From: Pegea sp. RAD2-039
Lineage: Eukaryota > Chordata > Thaliacea > Salpida > Salpidae
Assembly (NCBI GenBank): GCA_034620365.1
Contig: JAQGEQ010000192.1
Span: forward strand, 801,001-865,000
Direction of reading: 5' to 3'
DNA length: 64,000 nucleotides
The notes beneath the pieces are model-generated. The model made no database searches, was not told the origin of the DNA, and worked only from the letters and a program-made list of their open reading frames with translations. The translations under genes and the position numbers were made by a program. Positions 35,555-46,792 of the stretch are shown here, piece by piece (within the stretch, counting starts at the first letter, position 1; each line of letters starts with the position of its first letter).

Positions 35555-37776
35555 TCATTTGAAAGCAGCAGCAGCATGCCCAACACCGCGACCTGCAATC
35601 TTCACCTTGTTCTTGTTTTTACTGAACTTACCCATGTACTCATTAACACGTTGACGGAGCTGGTTACACTAAAAAGCAATTTTTTTTTAATCCATTTGAA
35701 TTTAAATTTATTAGCTTAAAATTTACATCATATTTCTGACGATTAATTCGTTGTTCAAAGTCGTACTTTTCTTCTTCCAATCGAAACAGTTCTTGCCACA
35801 ATTCTTTCGCTTTTTCGCGCAAACTAGATTATAAAACAATTTTAATAAAAACACAAATTTTCTAAAATTTCTAAAATCAAACCGATCAATTCCAAGATGG
35901 TCGATATTAAGAGCCTTCTTATTTTCGGCAAGATATTTCTTTTTAATATCGCGTTCTGTTTGTCTTTTATTTGGTTTGTTCTTTTCAGCCTGAAAATTCA
36001 ATGTTTACCAGTCAAGTTATAATTGGTTAAAATTGTAATTTACTCTCGCCAAATATCCACCATAATGAAGGGACATATTTGCAATCGCAGCTTTCTTCCG
36101 AGCTTCTTCTTCTTCGCGTTTCTTTTCTTCTTCTTCCTCTTTCTTTTTGCGTTCCTCCTGTTAATCAAATTAGTTTTTTACTTTTGATAAATCTTCCAAA
36201 TCTTTAAATCACTTACTCTCTCTTGAGCCATTCTCTGCTTTTCTTTTTCTTGTCGGATTTTTGCTTGCTCGGCTCGCGCGGCTTTACGTTGTTCAATTCG
36301 CGCTTTCAACTCTTGTAATTGTTCTTCATCTTTTTTTCGCTGCTCGAAGTGAGATGCAATCAAGACTTGCAACTCCAACAAGTCCTTCTCGCGTCTCTTG
36401 CGCGTGATGTCATCAAGATCGACTAAACCTCCTTCTGGTAACTTTGGGGCGGAAATCTTGGGAACTGAAAGTCTAAAATTAAAAGAAGATTAATTCAGTT
36501 TTATGAATGAAAGATCTCTCACCTCGGCTGAGAGGTGACTTCCTCGCGTTCCTAGAAATTAAAAAAAATAAAATTTTAAAAGCAATTTAAAGAATTGAGC
36601 CACATGACGTCATCGTCTTCCTAAACCTTTTCCTCTTCTTCTTCCATTGTGTCATTATGAGGTTCTGGCTCGGGTTCAGGTTCTGATTCTTCGGGTTCAG
36701 GTTCAGCTTCTTCTTCTTCAGCTTCTTCTTCCTCTACTTCTTCTTCAGCTTCTTCCTCTTCGGCTTCTTCTTCTTCTTCATATTCTTCTTCACTTCCTTC
36801 CTAAGGGTTTTAGTGCTTATTTGTGATTTTGTGATTAAAAACTCATGCAGTAAATCTTGAAAGTCAAGCTCAGCAGTAACTTTTATTGTTAGAAAATCAT
36901 GATTCTAATACAAAAGTGTTTCTTAAAGTTCAACTTTTATCAAGCTCTTGCTCAATCATATCTATAAAAAGCCTGCGGTTTTCAACTAATAGGTACTGAC
37001 GTCATTAAATAGTGTTTTGTATCATCAGGTTTATCAAACTGTCTTTTCGGGTTTCTTGTTAAAACTATTTTAATTAATAATGAAGTTAAATTAGTAAATA
37101 TAAAGAAATCAGATTCACAATCATAAGTTATTAAAAAATATATAAATTACTAATAAGATAAACTATTTTTTTAGATTGAAAGTTTTTTTAGTCTACAACT
37201 AATTTATGGTTGGATTTGTGACTTCAATACTTATAAGATAAAATTAATAAAAATCAAAAAGAGCAAATTCAAAGTAGGTTTGGTTTTCTTTCAGCCTATA
37301 ACTATAATGACTCTTATAAAATAACAAATCATTAAAAGATAATTAAAGAATAAAAATGCTCCATATAAAAAGTTTCCATTAATTACAAAAAATATGAAAG
37401 CTGAGATATTATATGAAGATTTCTAATCTTATCAAAATGACTTTCTAATGGAAACCTTATCTGGATTATCTTCCTCATCAGAAGACTCCTCGTTTGAGGA
37501 GTCTTCATCTTCTTCCCCACTTTCTTCCTCTACACTTTCCTAAGGGTCTCAAAATAATAGCAAGCAGCAAGATGGTTTATTGAAAAAAAAACAAGTGACA
37601 AAAACAAAAGTGAATTTAAAGTGAAGGTGAGAAAAATAATAATTTGTTAGAATTGAAAACCCAAAAAGTAAAAAACTTTTTAAAATTTCAAATTATTTTT
37701 TTTTTATTTTTATTTTAAATTTTTTTCGAAAATGTCAACTCACCATTTCGTCGTATTCTTCGTCGTAGTCAGACAT
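35555..37776 (-). CDS. TNNT: Troponin T
   Basis: Nine exons: 37776-37744, 37539-37456, 36800-36627, 36551-36523, 36472-36217, 36157-36044, 35989-35883, 35823-35727, 35668-35555; 335 aa. Order: an acidic N terminus ([11 protein letters not shown], then two Glu-rich exons), the tropomyosin-binding helix ([40 protein letters not shown]), and the TnI-binding coiled coil ([40 protein letters not shown]). The last exon reads [20 protein letters not shown] and ends [12 protein letters not shown]. Known role: anchors the troponin complex on tropomyosin in striated muscle thin filaments. The 84-nt and 174-nt acidic exons begin and end in phase 0, so either can be skipped without frame change, as is common for troponin T. 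A 75-nt 5' leader exon appears bounded by an acceptor at 37852-37853. The C-terminal tail differs from the vertebrate GRWK ending. Confidence 0.95.
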
Positions 37777-38957
37777 GATTCCAGGGCAACTATTTATCAA
37801 AAAATGTAATAAGAACTCCTCTCAAACAGAAAGAGGTGTAAGTTTAGCAGCCTGAAAAAATGAAATAGTTTAAAACATTTTCTAACTAACTACATTTCAT
37901 ATAATTTTTAACACACTAGCTACTCTGATCACTTGAAGTAAAACAGACTGTAAGTTAGATGACAGTAAGTCTCGAAGCTATATCTACGTGACGTCATCAA
38001 ACCACAACAGCTGGAAGTTTGATTTCGTCATCACATTATTGAATATCTATAACAACATATTTGATACTGACATAATTCTATTCAATTTACTTATTTGTCG
38101 AATTATTTGTTATAAATCTGCAGACTTTAAAAAAAAATTATATTTTTAAATGATAAATAAAATTTAATTTTTTAAAAATATTAAAACGTTTACAATTTTT
38201 GTAACATAATAAAATTAATTTTTAAATTAATTTATTTGGTTTTAAATATAACTTTTGATAAACTTTATTTATTTAGTTTCAATTAATTGAAGAAATCTCA
38301 ATTTTTTGTACTTCTTTCATATAAACTATATTTAAATAGCAAATGACGTTTGATTATACCATCTCGAATTCTATTGGTAGGTTATATCTGATGTTGACGT
38401 AGTGTAGGCCGGCTGTTCTTAAGTTTAAATTATCCAGACGTTGAAACTTAATCTAAAGTTTACGCTGGAAGTAAATATTCATATTTGTTAAATTTAAAAA
38501 AGAAATTATATAAGAAACACTCTGATATTTTCACTTAAATTTTAAGTTTAAGGAAAGTAAAGGTGAAATTTTATTAATAAATTACTTTCAAGATGTCTTT
38601 TAAAAGCTTATAACTTATAAGATATAAAACGTATTATAGCTTAAAAATATCTTATTAATTAATATAGAGCATAATAATATGAAATTAATCAATCAATCTC
38701 AAATATATATTGCTTTTTTTTCAAGAAATTCCAATTTACCTTTATGTTAAGTATATTTATTCTGATTTGTTTGATTAACTCAAATATCATTTGTCATTAG
38801 AAAATAAGAATAATTATTATTAATGGGTTTATGACAACAAGTAATTAACAAGTTGCTAATAATTAATAAAAATCTTTAAAAATTTGTTTGTTAGAAATAC
38901 GTAAAGATTCAATTGAAAAGAATAAGTTACAAAAAAAAGTAAAAAGTTGAAATAGAA
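37777..38957. other. 5' flank of troponin T
   Basis: Leader exon of troponin T at 37777-37851, then AT-rich DNA. One TGACGTCA near 37989. No muscle promoter motif could be firmly identified. Confidence 0.4.
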
Positions 38958-41900
38958 TCAAGATGATTGAAATCTTAAAACAAAAGTTTTCCAACCAACA
39001 TAAAAAACAAAAATACTAAAACTCAAAGATAAAACTAAAATAATCAAAATCACAGAAGTTTTGGTTTTTTCATCAGTTGATTCATATAATTTTAAAGGAT
39101 CGACGGATCGCTTCCTTCGTGATCTTAGCAACCAAACATCAGGAGTTTGTCTTTCAATTATGTCACAAAGAACTTCTGCAACATCTGTATCTTCCTTCTC
39201 TCCTCTTCCTATTGGTATGTCGTTTCTGTTCCTTCTTTGTCTCATTACATTAAAAGTGCTTGCATTCTTCATCAACTTGGCTGAAAGTTTAGATTAATTT
39301 CATTAAACCAATTTTTAAACTTATGAAAAGTATTTTAAGATGAAAAATAATTTATTAAACTTATAAATTGTGGAGTTAATACTTTTACAATAAACTTGAA
39401 GTTATTTGCAATTTGGTCATAAAGTTAATATTTATAAAATAAACTCCTTAAAGAATAACTTTCAATTAAACCAAATATATTAAAACGATGATAAGCTCAG
39501 AGTTATAAAATAATCTTTTTATAGTTATTATGAACGGTTGCAACAGAAAACTGAACGATTCAAATGATTATTGTAGAAGTAAGAGTTTAATTTCTAATTT
39601 CATTGAAAAAGAAGCCTTCAGAAAAACTTAAAAAATTTCTTTATAAATATTTAAAAAATATTTTGAATACATAAATTCTAATTTAAAATTAATAACTAAG
39701 CTGTTATTAAAAGATAAAAACTATAGACAACAAGAACGCTCAAATACAAATAAAATATTAATAAACATTATAGAAGTATAGAAAAGGTTTAAACTCTATT
39801 TTAAAATTAGTAAATAAGATAAAAAGAACTGAAGAAGTAATCAAATCTTTCAGCAACTAACCTGTTCTTGAAAACAAGATGCTCCGATCTTGTTCAGGAT
39901 CATAGTTATCTCCAACAGTGGATTCTTGATGAAACAAACTCCCGAAACTTCTAACTGACAGTCTATTTGTTTCATTTTTATTATCTTTTCCTCCATATGC
40001 GTACATCCGGATTTGTTCTTCAGTTGTCATCTCTTCTTCTACTTCCGTTGATTCACTGATTGATGCTTCATCACTTCCGTATCTTATCCGATCGTTTAAT
40101 TCACCGATTGAGTCATCCTCTTCATCACTAAGTCTTTCTTCTTCAAATTCTTTATCTGTAGTAATCTCTTCATCAGGATCTTCTTCTGAATCTTTATCGG
40201 AGCTGATCTTTTCTGTGAGATCTTCTTTTTCAATCGGAGAGAAGTTTTCAACCCCGATTTGATAATCACTCAAATCATCATCAACTCGACTATCTTCAAA
40301 CATATCTGATTGCATCATTTCTTCATCATAATCTTCAGAAGCTATTGAATCCTCTACGGATTGAAAACGAACAAACTTTTTCGGCTTTTCTTCATGTTTT
40401 GTTGTGTTCTTCAAACTTGAATCTATTTGATAAGCAACAGTAAACACAGACTCATCAGAAACAGATCTAATCACTAGATCATCACATTCATTTTTCTTGC
40501 AGATATCATTCAAAGATTGCGAGCGATTTAAAGGAACAAGATCATAGAGTTGTATGAGAGGAGAAGTCCTTGGAAAGTCTTCCAATTTCAAATCAGAATT
40601 TAATTTTCTAATCGGCAAGCTTTTATCTCCCAAAACCTGAGCGAACGCTTTTGTAATCAACTGATTCATCATCAGCTGCGCACTACTTTCAATCTCAGGC
40701 CACATTCCGTTCCGACCACTTTGTAGCAACTTTAACACCTCAGAAACTGAATTTTCTGCTTTAAAGTGCGCTTGCGTCACTATAGCAACGCTTTGACGCT
40801 TTATTTCCGCCTTACACAAGTCACAGATATTCAGGAAGTTGATTTTTTCATCAAGTAGTCGGACTACAGCATCAGTAAGAATATCAGAAGTTAATCTTCT
40901 TTCAGAGGAATCTTCTCTTTTAATGATCAAAGAATCAATTAACTTCACTTGAAGATGATCCACAAATGTTTCTACTTTTACATCTGTTATTTTACTTCCA
41001 CAACAAAACTGCTCGAGCAGAAAGTTGATGGTTTCCATGCCAACGTCTGTCACTGGATCATCAGATGATGGATTCAAGATCTTATCTTCATTGTTGTTGA
41101 TCTTTGGAAGATCTTCGATAAGATTATCTCGAACAAAACTACAAGTAATCGGATCTTCCGTCTGATCTTCATCCTGATCCACTAGTTGATCTTCTATCTG
41201 ATCTTCCTCTTGATCTTTAATCTGATCTTTATCCTGATCTTTCCTCTGATCCTCCATCTGATTTTCGATCTGATCTTCGATCTGATCTTCATCCTGATCT
41301 TCATCCTGATCTTCTATATGATCTTCCATTTGATCTTTTATTTGATCATGATCTTCCTCTTGATCTTTCATCAACTCTCCCATTTGCTCTTCTTCAACCT
41401 CCACTACATCAATCTTCGGCTCTTCAACTTCCTCCTCTACCAGATCTTCAACCTCTTCCTCCAGATCTTCCATCTTTAAACTTCCTGGATCACTTTTCCG
41501 ACTTAAACCCGACGAAACAACGAAAACTTCATCTAAATCTTCCAGAGGATCAACAGGGACTTCATCCAGGACTTCATCTGGAGTGAGAGCAACAGCAAGG
41601 ATCCCATCCAACAAATCCTCACATTTCGCTTTCGCCTTACTCATCGACTCTAACTTCTCGCTGCTGATGACGTCACTATCATCCTCTTCAACTTGATCTT
41701 GAAGATCTTCTTCATCAACGGATGAGGATGTAGGAGTAATAGATCGAAGATAGCGTTTGATCGACTCCGGCATTCGGTCCTGATTTGCGGTGTTTCGATT
41801 CATGTATGACATCATCAAATTCGCGAAACCATTTTTCGATTTCATCGGCGTTGATGACGTTATCGACCAACTACTCTCGCTACTCGGCGGTGACGTAAAA

Positions 41901-44060
41901 GAGATGTTGCTCTTCCATCTTTTAGATATTGGTTTGGAGGATGTGTAAGATGATTCGAGTTTATTTGAGTTGTTGTCGACATCAAGAAGTAAGTCTAGAG
42001 TTGTTTTGTAGCAATCTTCACAAAGTTGAAGAGATGGCATATACCTAAGTTCAATGTTTGAATTAAAAAAAGTTTTATTTTATTTATTACAATAAATGCG
42101 AAGGAGGGTGACTGAAAAGAGCACCTCTCGCTAACACACATTCTCACGAATAACATCTATTAAGTTAGAAATTTAGAAAGCAAAAGACGTAACACATGGT
42201 ATTTCGATAGCCCTCAAATTTACAATGTTTAATTACTGTGGTATAATAGTAAAGTTTTTTGCCGCTGACGTAAATGTAGACCGGCTTTCATACAGTAGTA
42301 GACTGTGTTGTACGAAGCGCGCATCATTTATATATTAATTTGAATAAAGCTTTATTTAAAGAGTTATTATTATTATAACTCTTTTTGTAAAAACTTCAAA
42401 AAGTTTTTATATTTATACTTAAATTTAGAGTTAACAAAAGTTTATAGTTTTGTAAAGTTATGTTTGTTGTTAGATCAATAACTATTTGGTAAATTTAAAC
42501 GTATAACTTAAAAAATTTTAATTAAGTATTTAAATCCAGATATATTATAATTAATAGTAGTAAATAATTATTAATAAGTACGTTATCAGAAATAGTTAAT
42601 GATAATTTAAATTAATTATCAAACAATGTTACCAAGGTACAAGTAGCCAGAGTAATGTGTTCATCTTATATAAGTTCATTTTACATAAATATTTAATAAG
42701 TCTAATGAAAAAAAGGGTTATGTATCATTTCAGAAAAACTAAAATTAAATCATTTTTAATTCTTGTTTAATTACTTTACAGGAAATAGAAAGAAAAAAGT
42801 GTTTTTTGAAAAAAAGCATCTTTAAATTGTAAGCTAAAGTTCAAATTAATTTATTTTTAAAGTTAAAAGTAAAAACACCTTTAGAAGCCTAACAAAACAA
42901 GAAAAAAAATTGATTAAAGACTTCGTTATTTAAGCTGAAAACATTTAAAGAAGTTTTTAATCAATATTTGAACCAAATTAACTTTTGAGTTAATCTCAAA
43001 ACTTTGATGTTTTTCAAAATGAAGAAATTTACAATTTATATTTACACGAGTAATAGATGTACATATGTTCAATTCAAACCACAATTGTTATTCAACTCAA
43101 ATAACAGCTTTTTTAGATTGTCGAGATCAATTTTTCTGTTTACAAAAGCTACTTAATTAAAGTTTTAACAATTTTTCTGCGAAAAATCGATTTTAAGTAA
43201 ATTGAGATATTTGTCGAGACTTTTAAAACACCATAAACAATTATTTCTTAAATAATAATTAAATTCTTATAAACTTAAATGAAAAAGATAATAAAACTAT
43301 CTTTTAATATTAAAACATGCAAATTGTTGACTTTCTTATTTACACAAGTAGTAAAAATTCAAATAATTGGATATTAACAATGACTTCATTATTATTTTTC
43401 AAGTTTCTTTGCAAATTGGGTGTAGTCTTTTCAAAACTATTCAATTTGTTATCAGTATTAAATCAGATTAAATTAAAGCCTTATTTTAAAATTGAGAAAT
43501 TTTTCTATTTCAAAAATATGTTCAGATTTTGTAAAGATTTTTAATAAAATTCTTTCTGAATCATTTGATTATTTTACAAGCAAATATTCCAACAATCATA
43601 ACCTATTAATATTTACGACTTCTAAAATTGGATTTGTATATTTTGCTCCACTTTCAATAACAATTGAAGAAAAATCAGCTAATTACCCAGTTGTTAAGTC
43701 TCCGGAGTCGAAATAATGTCTCCATGCTCTGGGTACAGGTCGGATCCTTTTACCAGCAGTAGATCCAACATGAAAGGGAAAAGAACATAAATTTCCATTC
43801 CTATTATCAGTGAGAAACTCAGAGGCAATTTTGGTGAAATGTGTTTTACAGATAAATTGTCCGGACACAAGATTAAATCTCTAAATAAGAAAGCTTTTGA
43901 GATGTAATAAATAAAAAGAGGGTTCTATTACCTCACAGATGTTGTCTCCTTTTATGACGACGACATTACTCCGTTTCTCTTGGCAACAGCACGAGTCTTT
44001 TGAATTGAGTCTTCTAGGACATAGGGAGCACTCAAAAAGAGCATTTGAAGACTTTTCCAT
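38958..44060 (-). CDS. 942-aa protein: Cys-rich N terminus, acidic repeats, C-terminal membrane anchor; not recognised
   Basis: Four phase-consistent minus-strand exons: 44060-43932, 43880-43687, 42044-39862, 39280-38958. The N terminus has zinc-binding-like cysteines (FECSLCPRRL, a CCC run, FICKTHF, LQLCEDCYKT). The middle is low-complexity, with a long DQ/ED-rich repeat (about 41150-41370, motifs such as EDQDEDQIEDQIENQ), and a more ordered part around 40600-41050. The end has a basic SRRKRS motif and one membrane segment (SVILIILVLSLSFSIFVFYV) followed by about 15 residues, so it looks tail-anchored. No signal peptide. It might be an ER or nuclear-envelope adaptor; I cannot name a family. 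A LINE tail and an LTR fragment sit in the intron between exons 2 and 3. Confidence 0.7.
41150..41370 (-). repeat. Coding low-complexity repeat, DQ/ED units
   Basis: Imperfect 12-15 base units of the type GATCAGGATGAA on the minus strand encode DQDEDQIEDQ-like sequence within the 942-aa protein. The unit shares the GATC plus GAAGAT core with repeats in PHRF1 and the LAP gene. Confidence 0.85.
42075..42235 (-). repeat. LINE 3' end, short copy
   Basis: Same LINE tail as at 3345-3470 and 8550-8655: CTTCGCATTTATTGTAATAA at the 3' end, the block GAATGTGTGTTAGCGAGAGG, and TGTTACGTCTTTTGC. Only the 3' part is present. It lies in an intron of the 942-aa gene. Confidence 0.75.
42237..42400 (+). mobile_element. 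Solo-LTR-like fragment
   Basis: Begins TGTGGTATAATAG and shares the core TTTTGCCGCTGACGTAAATG with the LTR at 7265-7456 (there TTTTACCGCTGACGTTAATG), followed by an AATAAAG signal at a comparable position. No internal element sequence is seen on either side. An old, diverged remnant of the same LTR family. The right boundary is approximate. Confidence 0.45.
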
Positions 44061-46792
44061 TTTTTAAATAAAAAAAAAAAATCAAACTTATTCTGAAAAA
44101 TACAAAATAGTAAAAAGAAGTTTATTAATTGTTAAGTATAAAACGAATCACTCAAAGAAGACTCTTAAAGGAGTTTTTAAACTTGATTAAAGATTTTTGA
44201 TGAAAGTTGATATTGCAAAAGTTATAAAACTTTTTCAAATTTTATCGAAACATTTTTTTAGAATGTTCATTCTTTATACAAAGTAGATACTAAAGCTCAA
44301 AAGCTGAGATTAAAAAGATTTATTAAAATAAATTTGTTTCACAGAAAGAATTTTTCGTAAAAAAGATTATTTTTAGTTTACGCAGAATGTAATATCTAAA
44401 AAATCATAATAATAAAGTTGCATCAGTAAATCTAACATACAAATAGTTAATTTTTAACTATTCAATTCAAAAATAACATTTCAACAGGTGATTAAAGCCA
44501 ATAAAATTTAATTTTTCTAAAAATATCAAACTGTTAAAAACCGAACTAAAAAATATTTAGTTGACAAAAAACTAAAACTGTAGATACTGTGTCTAATCAA
44601 AAAGGTATTTTAGTATACTAAAAACTCAGCTGGTTATTATAAGATTAAAATAATAAATTTAATTAACTGCAAAATTTTCTTTTAAATATTTTCTTTGACT
44701 TTTTGTATAAGTTTCAAATCTTTTAAATTAAAAAAAACTTTTTCTGTTAACATTTTCTCAGGTTTCTAAATCAATTCTTTTGAAATGTCAAATTATAAAA
44801 AGAGCTTTGCTGAAAAGTAACAAAATTTTTTACTATTTCTTCATATCGTCTTTCACCTTTTTTCTATTTTAATTCTCTAAAAGTTCAAGGTTAATAATTA
44901 AACTATTTTTTTATCTTTTACATAAATTTAAAAACTTTTTAAACAAATTAACCAAAAATACATTTGTATTATTTACTATACCACAGCTTTTAGTACTTGC
45001 AAATATAAAAAGCAAATTTGTTCTTTAGACAACTAATCACCAATTTCGATAATCTTGAAAAGTGCTTCATGCCATTTACAATAATTTAAACGCACCAACA
45101 TTTTATTTATTTTTATTAATTGTACAACCGTTTTAGATAATCTAATTTGTTTAATGAAATAATTAAATCAAACTAAAACTGTTTTTTTGCAAACAAACAT
45201 TTTATGTTTTAATTAAAGAAATTTATTATTATATTAGCGTTAGATTAAAAACTTTAGCAATTTTTATGCTTGGTGTTTTTTTTCTATCGGTTGATTACTA
45301 AAACTAATCATAGAGTTAGAATCATAAAAAAACATTTAAAATAAAAAGAAAGTAAAACAAAAAAAGTGAAATCTTATTAGTTTGATATAAAGTCAATAAG
45401 AATCAAACTGCTAAGCTGAAAGTAAAAATAAGTTTTTCTGCACCAAGTAGCTCTTTAATTTTATTGCTTATTATTGATTGTAGCTTTTCAGTTTTGATCA
45501 AACCTTAGCTGCCATTTAAGAGAGTAGAACAATCTATAAAATTTTTTAATTATTTCAAATAAAACGTCAAGTAAAAGCTTAAAAGATTCTTTATTGTTTG
45601 CAGAAGATGAAAAAGCGTTTTATTGCCAGAAAGATTTGGTAACTAAACTAAACTTAAATAATTTTAGTTTCTTTATAGGCGGATTATTACTATTAAGATA
45701 GTATTTTGTTTTTTCAATAAATAACCAAAACCAATTGTGCACCTTTTAATATAAAAATTAGTTAATATAAATTTAGATGTTAAATAACGTTATAAAAGCT
45801 TTGATTTTTATCAGTATGAAACTTAGTTAGATTAGATGCTAACAAATTGTCTGCTTTTGTGTAACAAAAAGCCTATATTGATAAAATGGCTCTGAAATTA
45901 ATTGATTCAAATTCTGCTTTTTGTAATTTTGGATTTAATGAACTTTTTTATTAATAAAACTTGTAAATTTGGTTGAAACAATTTATAACGGTAGATTCTA
46001 AATAAAATTTAACAATTGATTAAAAGTTTATCTTTAGAATTGTAAAATTTAATTGCATGATCGTATTATAATTGAATATTATTATTAACTTTAAAGCTAT
46101 AGCAAATACTTTATTCCAACAATATTAAAACTTAATTAAACTAATACTTAACCTTCAAGCATTTTTCTTTATTAGTTTTAAAAATATCTTATTTATAAAT
46201 GTACTATGCTGTGATACATTAACTTTCTTACTAACAGTCTTTTTATATTTTTCTAGTTATTTTAAGATTGCTTTCTAAAAATTTTATGTGAAAATAAATT
46301 ATAATGGCATTTATATTCTTACGTTTATTTAAGGTAATCGATTTTTTGGCAATATTTGAACGATGGCAAATTACAAATCCGACATTTTAGTAGTTTTAAA
46401 ATTTTGTAAATTTTGTTCACAGTTTTAAACTATTAGCTTTCGTAAAATTATTTTTATTCATAAAGTTTTTTATTGTGATTTATTGCAAAAGACAGTTTTT
46501 ATTGTTTGTATTTCTTACTAATTTTTTATTGTTTTTAAAATAATCTTGAAAATTTAATTAATTTTGAAAAAATACTAAACATTTGTTAAAAACTGAATTT
46601 TATGTTTAACAATTTAGAATGATCTTAATGAGTTTAAGCTATGAGTTAATTTATTAGATATCAAATATTTTAATTATTAATCATTTATTTTTAATGTATT
46701 AAAATCGACATTAAATTTATTAAGTATTTATCAACTTTAGTTAACAAAGAATTTTGAAAAGTTTTCAGTAAATAATTCAGCAAAATTTAAGT
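44061..46792. other. AT-rich gap between the 942-aa gene and CDC23 (divergent promoters)
   Basis: About 2.7 kb of AT-rich DNA with no coding signal or repeat that I can recognise. An AG after a pyrimidine tract (GTTTTCAG) lies about 24 bases before the CDC23 start. Confidence 0.4.

Noticed and set aside
41186-41479. Hydrophobic open frame resembling a multi-pass membrane protein
   Set aside because: Antisense shadow of the DQ/ED repeat of the 942-aa protein.
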